Numbered from the stretch's first letter, positions 35,299 through 44,475 are shown. The stretch: DNA of 64,000 nucleotides from Gammaproteobacteria bacterium (GCA_023266215.1 JAHFRQ010000001.1:310001-374000); one strand, 5' to 3'. Program-made: numbers and translations. The notes: generated from the sequence alone by a model not told the origin.

Positions 35299-35720
35299 AT
35301 GAACACATTAACATTACCTCGACAAATTGCCATAGGAGATTTTTTTCTGCCATTTTTATTTATTATTATGTGGAGTTCTGGTTATGTTGTTGGGAAGCTG
35401 GGCTTGCATTTTGCAGGGCCGTATACATTAATATTTATTCGATTTTCAAGTGCTGCTGCAATCATGTTCTTAGTATCTTTGTTTACGAAAGCACGTTGGC
35501 CAACATCTCGGCTTGGCTTTCGTTAATTAATTCAATCGGAGCAGTTACAGTTTTGTTTGTATTAATGAAGCGCGGTGAAGCTAGCAAAGTCTCAAGTCTC
35601 TTTCATTTAATTCCAGGCGTGACCGCAATGATGAGCTATGTCATTTTGGGTGAAACACTATCTCCCATTGTATTTATGGGCTTTGCAGTAACCGCACTGG
35701 CGGTTTATTTGAGTCACTAA
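35299..35720 (+). pseudogene. EamA/DMT-family transporter remnant
   Basis: The first frame gives the N-terminal ~75 residues of an EamA permease (FIIMWSSGYVVGKLGLHFAG) and stops at 35526. A second frame carries the C-terminal part (WLSLINSIGAVTVLFVLMKR, then SLFHLIPGVTAMMSYVILGE). Together they cover only about half of a normal ~290-residue EamA protein, so both an internal deletion of roughly 150 residues and a frameshift have occurred. It is not functional. It lies inside the repeat-bounded segment. Confidence 0.85.
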
Positions 35721-35773
35721 GATAATTGTTTTTTAACATAAAAACACTTGTCGAGTTAATATTAGAAAACAAG

Positions 35774-36019
35774 AAAGGAGCGATTGATGTCAAGTCGAAA
35801 TAAAAAGCCTCGCTTCAAGATAGTAGCGACTCGATATGACGAGATAACACACAACGTGCAGTTGTTGGATATCCAGAATAATGAATTATTCACGGTAAAA
35901 GCGCTGGAAATCTTAAAATACGATCACTTTTTAACAGAGCTTTCGCCCGATGATCTACGAAGACTCATTTATGGCGTCCATCATGATTTGATGATTTTGG
36001 AGAAAAAGGAGATGAGTGA
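35774..36019 (+). repeat. 246-bp perfect direct repeat, right copy
   Basis: Identical to 26154-26399 (see there). Together the copies bracket the N-hydroxylase to EamA-remnant segment. The right copy is preceded by only a shortened version of the upstream region and no clear -10 box. Confidence 0.95.
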
Positions 36020-36044
36020 GATGAGAAGAAAATATTTGGGCTGA
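35787..36044 (+). CDS. Small protein of unknown function, copy 2
   Basis: An 85-residue second copy of the gene at 26167, with the same ATG and AAGGAG site. The first 77 residues are identical; the end EMRRKYLG replaces DFVTHFELENT because identity stops at the repeat boundary. Promoter elements seen before copy 1 are partly lost, so it may be silent. Function unknown. Confidence 0.6.
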   Translation: MSSRNKKPRFKIVATRYDEITHNVQLLDIQNNELFTVKALEILKYDHFLTELSPDDLRRLIYGVHHDLMILEKKEMSEMRRKYLG

Positions 36045-36060
36045 TTCACTCGTCAAAATC

Positions 36061-36124
36061 TACTATTGGTTTTGGGGAGCCGCGAATGGAGCCTTGTACT
36101 CAAGGCGAAATAAGCGGATTCTTT
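36061..36124 (-). repeat. Dispersed hairpin element, copy A
   Basis: Inverted relative to copy B at 36274. In the element's own direction: ATCCGCTT, a hairpin GCCTTG-AGTA-CAAGGC, CGCGG, then a conserved ACCAATAGTA end. Other copies are at 47988, 59459 and, partial, 60198. Confidence 0.75.
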
Positions 36125-36273
36125 TGGTTCACGCACTTGATGATATTTAGTTTGAATATCGAAAGCGCACCAAAAACAAGGCGATCTATTTTGTGATCTA
36201 TTTTGTCAGACAAACCTAATCGCCTTAATTTGCAGTTCCATTGTTCGGCACACCATGCACGTTCAAAATTCCT

Positions 36274-36338
36274 AAAGAATCCGCTTATTTCGCCTTGAGT
36301 ACAAGGCTACATTCGCGGTTCCTTCAAACCAATAGTAA
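36274..36338 (+). repeat. Dispersed hairpin element, copy B
   Basis: Facing copy A across about 150 nt, so that the pair forms a MITE-like unit of 278 nt with long inverted ends. Same core: ATCCGCTT, GCCTTG-AGTA-CAAGGC, CGCGGTTCC, ACCAATAGTA. Confidence 0.75.
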
Positions 36339-36412
36339 AGTAATTTTCGCTACGAGCACTGAATCTTAAACCCCATTCTTCCACTCTCGCAAACTGTGAA
36401 AAACATCGGCTT

Positions 36413-36536
36413 CGTTTGATCAAGAACGGGCGCCGCATCACCCGGGTCAACAACATAGCATTGGTTTAAATCACGCGCTATTCCAAGCCAAATGTAATTA
36501 TCTTTAAACGCCGGTATGGTATTATTTCTAGCATTG
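36413..36536 (-). pseudogene. gloB: Glyoxalase II (gloB) 5' remnant
   Basis: On the minus strand the frame reads [18 protein letters not shown], then [16 protein letters not shown], which is the standard N-terminus of hydroxyacylglutathione hydrolase (IPAFxDNYIWL ... VDPGDAAPV). The metal-binding THxHxDH part that should follow is gone; beyond residue ~40 the sequence is unrelated. No start codon remains. Only about 40 of some 255 residues survive. Confidence 0.8.
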
Positions 36537-36549
36537 CTTCTCTTCTTGA

Positions 36550-37371
36550 TTACAACCCAGCATAAATATCTTCTGCTGCATGAACTGAAAACACTTTTTT
36601 GTCTTCGGTGCGTTTTGCGGTTAATTCACCAGCCCAAACACACCCGGTATCGAGGGGATGTACTTTTGGATTCTTGCATTGCGTCGGATCTAATGAAGAC
36701 CAATGACCAAAGAAAAGATCGATATCATGATTGACCCAGTTAAACCACGGCCGAAATTCAGGATCAATTGAAAAATCTAATTTTCTATTTAATTCCAAGC
36801 GTCCTTGCTGATTGCAAAATCGCATTCTTGTTAATGCATTGATGATGTAGCGCGCACGATCCCATTTGGATAAATAATCATGAAATAGCGCGGGTTCATT
36901 GCCATATAAATTTTGAAAAAATTCAAAGGGGTCAGTGCGCATCAATTGCGTTGCGCTCTCTGCTAATTGAAATGCTTGCTCAATTGTCCACATCGGCGGA
37001 ATGCCGGCGTGAACCATTGCAAACTTTTGCTCTCTGTCAAAATGCATTAATGGCTTTTGCAGTAGCCACTGCACTAATTCTCCGTAATCAGGGGCGGCTA
37101 AAATTTCTGACAATGTATCTGAAATATTATTTGGGATTGACTTAAAATAATAAGCCGTAGACAGCAAATACAAATCATGGTTTCCAAGAACCACAATGGA
37201 GTGCGGAAGTGATTTAATAAATCGAAGTGTTTCAAGTGATTTAGGACCGCGGTTTACTAGGTCGCCAACGAATCCGAGGCAATCTTCTGCAGGATCAAAT
37301 TGTATGATGTCGAGCAAGGCCTGCAATGTATCATAGCAACCTTGCACATCACCAATGATGTACGTTTTCAT
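36550..37371 (-). CDS. apaH: Bis(5'-nucleosyl)-tetraphosphatase, symmetrical
   Basis: Cleaves Ap4A to two ADP. The 273-residue product has the metallophosphatase motifs [19 protein letters not shown] and LGNHDLYLL at the N-terminus, and VHAGIPPMW and FGHWSSL later. In E. coli apaH ends the lptD-surA-pdxA-rsmA-apaG-apaH run; here apaG is missing and sppA and a Usp gene intervene. A perfect palindrome lies 31 nt before its start. Confidence 0.95.
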   Translation of the reverse strand: MKTYIIGDVQGCYDTLQALLDIIQFDPAEDCLGFVGDLVNRGPKSLETLRFIKSLPHSIVVLGNHDLYLLSTAYYFKSIPNNISDTLSEILAAPDYGELVQWLLQKPLMHFDREQKFAMVHAGIPPMWTIEQAFQLAESATQLMRTDPFEFFQNLYGNEPALFHDYLSKWDRARYIINALTRMRFCNQQGRLELNRKLDFSIDPEFRPWFNWVNHDIDLFFGHWSSLDPTQCKNPKVHPLDTGCVWAGELTAKRTEDKKVFSVHAAEDIYAGL

Positions 37372-37401
37372 GATTTAACTATAGCAGTAAACTCTTCTAA
37401 A

Positions 37402-37420
37402 TTGATCATATTATGATCAA
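37402..37420. promoter_or_regulatory. Palindrome upstream of apaH
   Basis: Arms TTGATCATA and TATGATCAA around a single T, between sppA and apaH on the minus strand. It is too AT-rich and lacks a T tract for an intrinsic terminator, so an operator is more likely. No cognate regulator can be named. Confidence 0.4.
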
Positions 37421-37508
37421 ATTCAATGTTTCCGATAATTTAGGCAAATCATAACTCATTGTTTTACAATGTATAGGTCAAAAACTTAAAATAAAAACCA
37501 ACTTTTAA

Positions 37509-38456
37509 TCAAAATACCTCTTCAAGCCTGTCATGGTTTTCTAACTGAAAATTAAGCTTGGCCGAAACCTCGCGCATTAATGCTTGTATGAATGGCGGCT
37601 GCGGGCTGTAATCGCGATAATGCGTTGTGCCAAAAGTCGTTTGCATGGCGTCCCACAGGTTTGCAGTACCATCCGCTAAACCCAATTTAACTGCTTGCGT
37701 GCCCGTCCAGAAATCACCTGAAAACAATGTCTTAGGATCATAGGTTTGTAATTTCACGCCACGCCCCGCTATCACATCGTTAATAAAATCTTGATGAACG
37801 GAATCCAATACTTCCTGCACTTTCGTGACATCTTTTGGATTTAATGCTTCAAACGGGTCTAAGCGATCTTTGCTGTCACCAGCCGTAAAAACACGACGCG
37901 TAACACCCAATTTTGTCATCGCATCTTTAAAGCCAAAGCCTTCCATAATCACGCCAATAGAACCTGTTACTGTATCTTTATTAACATAAATTTTATCGGC
38001 TGCTGTTGACACCAAATACGCACCCGATGCCAACGTATCCTCACCCACCACGATAACGGTTTTGTGATATTTATTTTTAAGTTGAATAATTTTATCGTGA
38101 ATAATAGAAGCTTGAACTGGCGTGCCACCCGGCGAATTAATTAATAGCACAACGCCTTTTGAATCTTTATCTTTAAAAGCACGATTTAATTGTGGAATCA
38201 CCGTGCGCGCTGAAAAGAGACTGCCGGGCATAATAACGCCACTTAAACGCACCAAAGAAACATAAGGGCCGTTCGGCTCAGAGCCTGGGATCGAATCAGA
38301 GTCGGGTCGAAACAACATAAACATAAAAAATAAAAAGATCAGCAATAAAATAATAAATCGCGCATTTCTCCAGCGACGCGCTGTTTTATGCTCTGCAATC
38401 AGCGCATTTACCAAATTCGTCTCGAGTGATAATTTTTGTTGATCTTGCGTGTCCAT
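37509..38456 (-). CDS. sppA: Signal peptide peptidase SppA (36-kDa type)
   Basis: Inner-membrane serine protease of about 315 residues that degrades cleaved signal peptides. One TM helix (IILLLIFLFFMFMLF, residues ~36-50) precedes the ClpP-like domain. INSPGG, the catalytic Ser in DTLASGAYLVSTAAD, GSIGVIM and the Lys of GDSKDRLDPF are present. I place the start at the ATG at 38456 with AGGAAA before it; the longer frame would run into the Usp gene. Confidence 0.9.
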   Translation of the reverse strand: MDTQDQQKLSLETNLVNALIAEHKTARRWRNARFIILLLIFLFFMFMLFRPDSDSIPGSEPNGPYVSLVRLSGVIMPGSLFSARTVIPQLNRAFKDKDSKGVVLLINSPGGTPVQASIIHDKIIQLKNKYHKTVIVVGEDTLASGAYLVSTAADKIYVNKDTVTGSIGVIMEGFGFKDAMTKLGVTRRVFTAGDSKDRLDPFEALNPKDVTKVQEVLDSVHQDFINDVIAGRGVKLQTYDPKTLFSGDFWTGTQAVKLGLADGTANLWDAMQTTFGTTHYRDYSPQPPFIQALMREVSAKLNFQLENHDRLEEVF

Positions 38457-38479
38457 GATAATTTTCCTAAAAAATAATA

Positions 38480-38926
38480 TTAACCAATGTGAATGACCCA
38501 TACATCGCAGTTAGCAGCATGTAAAATAGCATTAGCTTGCGAGCCTAGCAACACATCCAAGCCATGATGACCATGCGTACCCACAACGATCAAATCCGCT
38601 GATATTTTTCTGGCTAAATCCGTGACTGTGTTTTTAACAGAACCTTCTTTTAAATAGCGCATTTTTGCAGGAATTTTAAATTTTTCCGCTAATGCCGAAA
38701 GCTTTTTTTCAGACTGTCTGATCAAAGCCACTTCAAATTCAGCTTCAATGGGAAGCGCGTATTCGCCTGCATAAGCGATGGTTGAATGCTCTGTCACATG
38801 CACAATACTGAGCTTTGCTTTAAAAAGTTCCGCCATTTGCGCAGCACGTTTTACAATAACATTACTTTGCTTTGATAAATCAACTGCTACTAATATATGC
38901 TTATAACTTGATTTTTTAGCCGCCAT
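38480..38926 (-). CDS. Universal stress protein (UspA family)
   Basis: Single-domain Usp of about 148 residues. The N-terminal strand HILVAVDLS and the C-terminal nucleotide-binding signature VGTHGHHGLDVLLGSQANAIL (G-2x-G-9x-G) suggest an ATP-binding type. The ATG at 38926 is preferred; 38938 is an alternative. It lies 23 nt upstream of sppA. Confidence 0.9.
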   Translation of the reverse strand: MAAKKSSYKHILVAVDLSKQSNVIVKRAAQMAELFKAKLSIVHVTEHSTIAYAGEYALPIEAEFEVALIRQSEKKLSALAEKFKIPAKMRYLKEGSVKNTVTDLARKISADLIVVGTHGHHGLDVLLGSQANAILHAANCDVWVIHIG

Positions 38927-38972
38927 GATTTTTCTCATCCTTGATTGTTTGGATTATTTGAAGAGCTTTATT

Positions 38973-39737
38973 TTAGCGCGAATTCGCAATCTTCACAAAC
39001 TCATCGACAGTTAATGTTTCAGGGCGAGAATCTGGGTTAATATTTAATACCATTAATTCAGCTGATGAGATATATTTTTTTAACGCATTGGATAATTTTT
39101 TTCGGCGATAATTAAATGCTTCGCGCACGACATCCGTCAGCATTGTTAAATTATTGGCCTGCAATTGATTTTTCTTAGGGGTTAATTTTACAATCGCAGA
39201 ATTCACTTTAGGTGGCGGATCAAAAGCACTCGGCGGTACTGTAAACAAATAATCATTATCGCAAAAATATTGTGACATGACGCTTAGCCTTCCGTAATGA
39301 TCATCACCCGCTTTGGCGGTTAATCTTAAAACCACTTCTTTTTGCAGCATAAAAAACATATCTTGAATGCAATTTAAATCATCAAATAATTTAAATAATA
39401 ACGGCGTTGAAATATTATAAGGCAGATTTCCCACAATGCGTAAATCATGTAAATTTTTAGATAAATTTTTAAAATCAAATTTTAAGGCATCAGCAGAATG
39501 AATGGTCAGCTGATGTTGCGTAAAGTTTTCTTGTAAAAATAAAACCAGGTCGCGATCCAGTTCGACGACATCCAAATGATCCACTTGCGTTAATAATTCA
39601 GTTGTCAGGGCGCCTAAACCGGGTCCAATTTCAATGATATGATCCGTTTTTTTTAATGACATGCCCGCCACAATTTTTAATAAAATCTGCGGGTTTTTTA
39701 GAAAATGCTGTCCGAAACGCTTACGAGCTTGATGCAT
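38973..39737 (-). CDS. rsmA: 16S rRNA dimethyladenosine transferase
   Basis: Dimethylates A1518 and A1519 of 16S rRNA. About 254 residues: RKRFGQHFLKN at the start, SAM motif IIEIGPGLGALTTELL, VVELDRDL, SADAL and the catalytic NLPYNISTPLLFKL. Start set at ATG 39737, leaving a 17-nt overlap with the pdxA end. The order lptD-surA-pdxA-rsmA is the usual gammaproteobacterial one. Confidence 0.95.
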   Translation of the reverse strand: MHQARKRFGQHFLKNPQILLKIVAGMSLKKTDHIIEIGPGLGALTTELLTQVDHLDVVELDRDLVLFLQENFTQHQLTIHSADALKFDFKNLSKNLHDLRIVGNLPYNISTPLLFKLFDDLNCIQDMFFMLQKEVVLRLTAKAGDDHYGRLSVMSQYFCDNDYLFTVPPSAFDPPPKVNSAIVKLTPKKNQLQANNLTMLTDVVREAFNYRRKKLSNALKKYISSAELMVLNINPDSRPETLTVDEFVKIANSR

Positions 39738-40686
39738 GAGCAAATTCAACCATTTGTTGAGCGGTTAGCAGCGCTTGCCACAAACTATTCATATCCGCAG
39801 CGCCCGTTCCTGCGATATCCAGGGCTGTTCCATGATCTACTGAAACCCTAATTAATGGCAAGCCCAAAGTAACATTAATCGCCTGGTGAAATCCTGCGTA
39901 CTTTAAAACAGGCAAGCCTTGGTCATGGTACATCGCTAAAATCACATCGGATTGCTTGCGCATCGCTTCTGTAAAAGCTATATCAGCAGAAACTGGGCCA
40001 ATCAAATTAAAATTAGCTAATTTATTAATAACAGGGATTAAAATATTTTTTTCTTCCATTCCCAAATAACCATTTTCACCCGCATGTGGATTAATGCCAC
40101 AAATTAAAATGCGAGGGTTGGCAATATTAAATCGCGTTTGAAAATCATGAACAATTATTTTAAGCGCTGACTCAAATTTTGCTTGCGTAATATTTTCTGA
40201 AACTTTATTGAGCGGGATATGATCTGTTAGCAGCGCGACTTTTAATTCACGCGTCATTAACATCATGACCGTTTGTTTTGTGTGTGTAAATCGAGCTAGA
40301 AAATCAGTTTGCCCAATAAATTTTATGCCGGCATCATTAATAACACCTTTGTGAACAGGGCCCGTCACAACAGCGGCATATTTTTTTTCTAAGCAGCCTG
40401 TTGCTGCAATTTCTAAAGTAGTAATAACATCAGCTGAATTATCAGGATTTAATTTACCCGGAATAGATTCTGCGCTAAGCGGCACATCTAGAATAGTAAA
40501 GCTATCTTGAATATTGCAATTGATGTTTAATAAATCTGCACGATCTTGTAATAGTTTTTTAGAACCAATAATTACTATTTTATTATTTGAAAATAGCTCT
40601 GGCTTTTTTTTCCACAATAACAAAACGATGTCAGCGCCAATGCCTGCTGGCTCACCTAGTGTTAATGCAACGGGTAAATTACTCAT
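39721..40686 (-). CDS. pdxA: 4-hydroxythreonine-4-phosphate dehydrogenase
   Basis: NAD-dependent enzyme of vitamin B6 synthesis (DXP-dependent route). About 321 residues with VALTLGEPAGIG at the start, TGPVHKGVINDAGIKFIGQTD, the metal-binding His in DHIPL and YHDQGLPVLKY. The ATG at 40686 is within the surA stop region (overlap 8 nt) and gives a normal N-terminus; the 40722 start would add 12 odd residues. Confidence 0.95.
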   Translation of the reverse strand: MSNLPVALTLGEPAGIGADIVLLLWKKKPELFSNNKIVIIGSKKLLQDRADLLNINCNIQDSFTILDVPLSAESIPGKLNPDNSADVITTLEIAATGCLEKKYAAVVTGPVHKGVINDAGIKFIGQTDFLARFTHTKQTVMMLMTRELKVALLTDHIPLNKVSENITQAKFESALKIIVHDFQTRFNIANPRILICGINPHAGENGYLGMEEKNILIPVINKLANFNLIGPVSADIAFTEAMRKQSDVILAMYHDQGLPVLKYAGFHQAINVTLGLPLIRVSVDHGTALDIAGTGAADMNSLWQALLTAQQMVEFAHASSS

Positions 40687-41635
40687 TGGTAATTTTAATA
40701 TACGACGTCTTGCGCAATTCAACGAGCCATTTTTGCACGGCTTCTTGCACTTTTTCTTGCGTCACCATCTGTCTTAATTGTTCGTCAGTTTGCGCATTGC
40801 CACGAACAGCCGCTAATTGAATCACGTGAAAACCGTTGGGTGCTTGAATCGGTGCTGAAATATCACCCGCTTTCATTACTTTTATTTGATTTAAAAATAA
40901 TGCAGGCAAATCATTGGCGGATTGCCAACCCAAATTTTGTGTATCATTTGGTGCAAATTGCTGTGGTTTTTGTCCTGATTTCCAACGCGCTTCAATTTGA
41001 TTTGCTTGATTTTGCGCTGTTTGAATAACAGCCGCTGATGCTTGTGATGGCAATGGAATTAACACATCGATAACCTGATATTGTTGCTGGCCTTGTAATT
41101 GCGCTGCATATTTTGTTTTAAAATTCTGAATGTCTTGATCTGTCACCTGCACTTTTCCGGCAACCGCGCCTTCTTGCACTTGATGCACTAACATTTGTTT
41201 TCGAATTTCAGCTTGATAAGATTTATAGGAAATGCCTTGTTCTTGTAATTTAGATTTTAATTGTGACAAAGTCAGATGATTTTGTTTTGCAATCATCAGA
41301 ATGGCTTGATTTAGTTTTTCATTGCTCACTTTAACATTGGCGCGTTTTGCAATTTCAAGCTCTAATTTTTCATCGATCAATTGTTGCAGCACGGTTTGTT
41401 GTAATTTAGCTGTGTCAATTGCCTGTGGATTATTGCTTGCGACAATTTGTGCTTTTGCATGCGCAACCGCGGTGTCCAATTCATTTTGCGTGATGACGCC
41501 ATTGTTCACGACCGCAACGATGCTATCTAGATTTTGCGTTGAATGCGCCGGCGATGGCAAATTATCTGCAATCACAGCAGCTGATGTGAAAAAACAGCTT
41601 AAAGCAAGGAAAAAAATGAGGTTAATTGTTTTCAT
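40679..41635 (-). CDS. surA: Periplasmic chaperone/peptidyl-prolyl isomerase SurA (single parvulin domain)
   Basis: Escorts outer-membrane proteins such as LptD, whose gene lies just upstream. Signal peptide (LIFFLALSCFFTSAAVIA), SurA N-domain (residues ~35-160: DSIVAVVNNGVITQNELD) and one parvulin domain (residues ~185-290: QQYQVIDVLIPLP ... GWQSANDLPALF). At 318 residues it is about 110 shorter than E. coli SurA because the second parvulin domain is absent. Confidence 0.92.
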   Translation of the reverse strand: MKTINLIFFLALSCFFTSAAVIADNLPSPAHSTQNLDSIVAVVNNGVITQNELDTAVAHAKAQIVASNNPQAIDTAKLQQTVLQQLIDEKLELEIAKRANVKVSNEKLNQAILMIAKQNHLTLSQLKSKLQEQGISYKSYQAEIRKQMLVHQVQEGAVAGKVQVTDQDIQNFKTKYAAQLQGQQQYQVIDVLIPLPSQASAAVIQTAQNQANQIEARWKSGQKPQQFAPNDTQNLGWQSANDLPALFLNQIKVMKAGDISAPIQAPNGFHVIQLAAVRGNAQTDEQLRQMVTQEKVQEAVQKWLVELRKTSYIKITNE

Positions 41636-41687
41636 GGTTCTGTTCTCTTTCGTGTCACATAACAGTGCAGCATTGTAGCATGATTAT

Positions 41688-44309
41688 TTAATTTTCATCA
41701 TATCCATATTGCGAGTGTTTTGAAAAAGCATCTTCAAAGCCTGGCAACGTACCTGTTAATAATGATTCTGCGCTTTGGTTGCCCCCGCTGCCTAATCCGA
41801 TCAGCAATAACTCAATGTAATAAGTTGTATTATAAGTATTTTGATTCGCAGCGCCATTATTAACCAGTGTTGTGCCAGTATAGGCATTTTGGACAACAAA
41901 ACGCATTGACCAGCAGCACGTATTGTAAGATACGCCGCCGTATTCACTTTCGGTATGACCTGCTTCCAAATTGTAGTAGTCGTATAAGAATAAATTCCAA
42001 CGATGTGTCACCGGCCATAAAAATCCAGCGGTTAATAGCGATGAATTTGTCGTGAGCCCCAGTGTATTAAATGGCGTATCTGCATTGGCATGTGCAAAAG
42101 TATAGTTCAGCACTGCAATTTCCTTATTATCAAACTGATATTGCACACCCGCCTCTGCATTATTAATTTCTTTTAGCGTTGTATCCCACGCGATACTCGA
42201 ATTAACAGACCACGTGTCATTGGGGTTGTACGTTAATGCGCCGGTAATGGGCGAAATACTTTGAGGTGTATTTTGACAACCTGGCAATAAACAAACTTGG
42301 GGTGTTTCAAAATAATCGATAAAACCAAACTGTCCCGTTAATAAATTACCGCTGTCATCTTTGCGCAACACTCGTGTTGTTAAGCCTAAGCTTAACTGAT
42401 TCGCATTTTGTAGCCGATCAAATCCGGTAAATTGATTGATCGTATATAAGTTCATAAATGAAAACGGCAGCGACTGCGTATCAAAATTAGGATATTCATC
42501 CTGATCTAAGTAGGGCGTATATAAATAAAAAATTCTAGGCTCGAGTGTTTGAATATATTTTCCGCCGCCGAATGTCATGTCGCGATCGAAATACAATCCG
42601 CTATCGATATCAAAAATCGGTAACGTGCGATTAATATCAAGCTCCTGTCTTGGCATGCCAGGATTGACTGTTGACAAGCCTGACTCGTAGGTCGTGCTAT
42701 CTGCATACAGCTTGGGCGTGACATAGCCATCTGCAAAATCAAATGGGCGACTAATACTGGGTAGAATATGAAAACGCTGTCCGATTGGGCGCTGATAGGT
42801 GTAGGGATAATAACTGCTATTGTAATCAAAATTAACCGCTTGTGCTGATACGGCCGCATTAAAGCCCGAAGCAAATTGAGGATAAGTACCACTAACATCA
42901 AACTCAGGCAGACGCGTATACTGATTTTGTGCAGGCGTTGTAATTTGCGTGAGCGGATGCAACGTTTGATACGATTGCACCAACAGAGTTGAATTCCAAT
43001 GATCGCCCAAGTAATTTAATTGGCCAAAGCTCGGCACTTGATTGGTATTCTGACTTAAGAATGGCGAACTAAAATCATTCGGAAAATAAGGATCTGTTAC
43101 GTATCTTAAATATAATTTACTGTTCCAGTATTGATTAAATGTTTTGTCATTTTCAAAATCAATGTATCCGCGTGTTGAGCTGTAATTTTGCAAGCTTGCT
43201 AAATAAGGCGCAGACCCGGGTGGCGCCGCAGTACTGCTATTTAACGTGTTATTTCGATACTGCGTAAATCCTTGATCGTAGGGAATAAAACTCGTATAAA
43301 ATATGCCATCAGAATTGGGTGTTAAATATCGAAAATATCCATGTAATAATGCGCCGCGCTCGGAATACCATTGTGGTGTAAATAAGAAATCATAATTAGG
43401 CGCCATATTCCAGTAATAAGGCTCTGCAATAGAAGCGCCATCCACCGCTGAATAGCCAATCGAAGGCGATAAAAAGCCTGTTTTTCTAGCGTTACTCAAC
43501 GGGAAAGAATAATACGGCGCCCATAAAATCGGAACACCTTTAAAACGCAATGTAACATCCTTCGCATATCCTTTTTCGGTTATTTTATTGAGATTAATCT
43601 CTTTGGCCGACATAACCCATGACGGGTCAAGCGGCGAACAAGTTGTATACGTTGCGCCAGTCATATCCATGATGCCATCGGATTGATGGTCAATGTTTTC
43701 TGCCATCCCCCATGCATCAAATATTTCCATTTTAGTTTTCAAATGATGCTTGCCCGCAAGGTGATACACGGCTTGCTCGACGATCAAGCGCCCCGTGAGC
43801 AAATTAAAAATTGCCATCTGCCCTACCAGCAATTTTCCATATTCTTCTACACGCACATGTCCAATCAACGTTATCGTAATTACTTTTCCTGTTGCAGGAT
43901 CGCGATGAATAATGGCCTTGTCTGCGCGCACCAAACGACCAGGCTGCGTGATTCTGACGTTGCCTTGCAAAATAGAATCACCGTTCGTGCTGAAAACAAC
44001 CGGACCTTGCGATGTCACTTGTGCTGGCACTTTTTTAAAAGGCGGTGGGTTGGGCACATCAACAATAAAATTTGGCTGTAAATAATATCCGCCGCATAAA
44101 TTGCACGGCACATTTTTGGGCGGAACACCCGTTTTCCAGCCGAGTAAATTGGCAATTTCTGCATGAGAGTAGTTGCTCACTGAGTTTACAGCTGGCGAAT
44201 TTGAAGCAAACACCAACGTACTGAGCAAGCCAGTAAAAATCAATGTAATGAGCGCAATTAAAAGCCGTCGTTTTTTCACAAGCAATCGCAATTGTTGAAA
44301 GTAGGCCAA
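41688..44309 (-). CDS. lptD: LPS-assembly protein LptD
   Basis: Outer-membrane beta-barrel that inserts lipopolysaccharide with LptE. The 873 residues comprise an N-terminal signal/anchor (LLIALITLIFTGLLSTLVFA), an OstA-like jellyroll (residues ~95-240, GDSILQGNVRITQPGRLVRAD) and a large barrel with the GFLSPSIGYS-type insert. Cysteines in CNLCGG and CLLPGC are candidates for the structural disulfides. First gene of the lptD-surA-pdxA-rsmA run. Confidence 0.95.
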   Translation of the reverse strand: MAYFQQLRLLVKKRRLLIALITLIFTGLLSTLVFASNSPAVNSVSNYSHAEIANLLGWKTGVPPKNVPCNLCGGYYLQPNFIVDVPNPPPFKKVPAQVTSQGPVVFSTNGDSILQGNVRITQPGRLVRADKAIIHRDPATGKVITITLIGHVRVEEYGKLLVGQMAIFNLLTGRLIVEQAVYHLAGKHHLKTKMEIFDAWGMAENIDHQSDGIMDMTGATYTTCSPLDPSWVMSAKEINLNKITEKGYAKDVTLRFKGVPILWAPYYSFPLSNARKTGFLSPSIGYSAVDGASIAEPYYWNMAPNYDFLFTPQWYSERGALLHGYFRYLTPNSDGIFYTSFIPYDQGFTQYRNNTLNSSTAAPPGSAPYLASLQNYSSTRGYIDFENDKTFNQYWNSKLYLRYVTDPYFPNDFSSPFLSQNTNQVPSFGQLNYLGDHWNSTLLVQSYQTLHPLTQITTPAQNQYTRLPEFDVSGTYPQFASGFNAAVSAQAVNFDYNSSYYPYTYQRPIGQRFHILPSISRPFDFADGYVTPKLYADSTTYESGLSTVNPGMPRQELDINRTLPIFDIDSGLYFDRDMTFGGGKYIQTLEPRIFYLYTPYLDQDEYPNFDTQSLPFSFMNLYTINQFTGFDRLQNANQLSLGLTTRVLRKDDSGNLLTGQFGFIDYFETPQVCLLPGCQNTPQSISPITGALTYNPNDTWSVNSSIAWDTTLKEINNAEAGVQYQFDNKEIAVLNYTFAHANADTPFNTLGLTTNSSLLTAGFLWPVTHRWNLFLYDYYNLEAGHTESEYGGVSYNTCCWSMRFVVQNAYTGTTLVNNGAANQNTYNTTYYIELLLIGLGSGGNQSAESLLTGTLPGFEDAFSKHSQYGYDEN

Positions 44310-44475
44310 AGTATATCGGAATTAATTTACTGGATCATCTAAATCAAGCAGTTATATATAAATTATATTTTATATGCAAATTAATCTAATTTATAGTATA
44401 ATATGCATATAGAATATTATTTTAGTTTAAAGTTATCATAATTTAAGTTAATATTATAGTGAATTTGAGGTTTTT
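44310..44475 (+). promoter_or_regulatory. Divergent AT-rich region with promoter for the AbiE pair
   Basis: A TATAAT box lies at 44397-44402, 74 nt before the antitoxin ATG, with no clear -35. It lies between ATATGC (44372) and GCATAT (44404), inverted half-sites of the sort AbiEi antitoxins bind to control their own operon. The remaining sequence must hold the lptD promoter. Confidence 0.4.

Larger units (their letters stand above)
36045..36549. other. Gene-poor region with inverted repeat element and glyoxalase II remnant
   Basis: These 505 nt hold no intact gene. 36061-36338 is bounded by inverted copies of a ~65-nt dispersed hairpin element. Between them, on the minus strand, a 60-codon open stretch without an evident start reads sense-like (FERAWCAEQWNCKLRRLG), but I do not recognise it. 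Next to apaH is a remnant of gloB. Confidence 0.6.

Noticed and set aside
26154-36019. Composite transposon or prophage
   Set aside because: No transposase, integrase or phage structural gene is visible, and the repeats are direct copies of a small gene without terminal inverted repeats.
37402-37420. Intrinsic terminator of sppA
   Set aside because: The palindrome is AT-rich, has a one-base loop and no T tract; an operator is the better reading.
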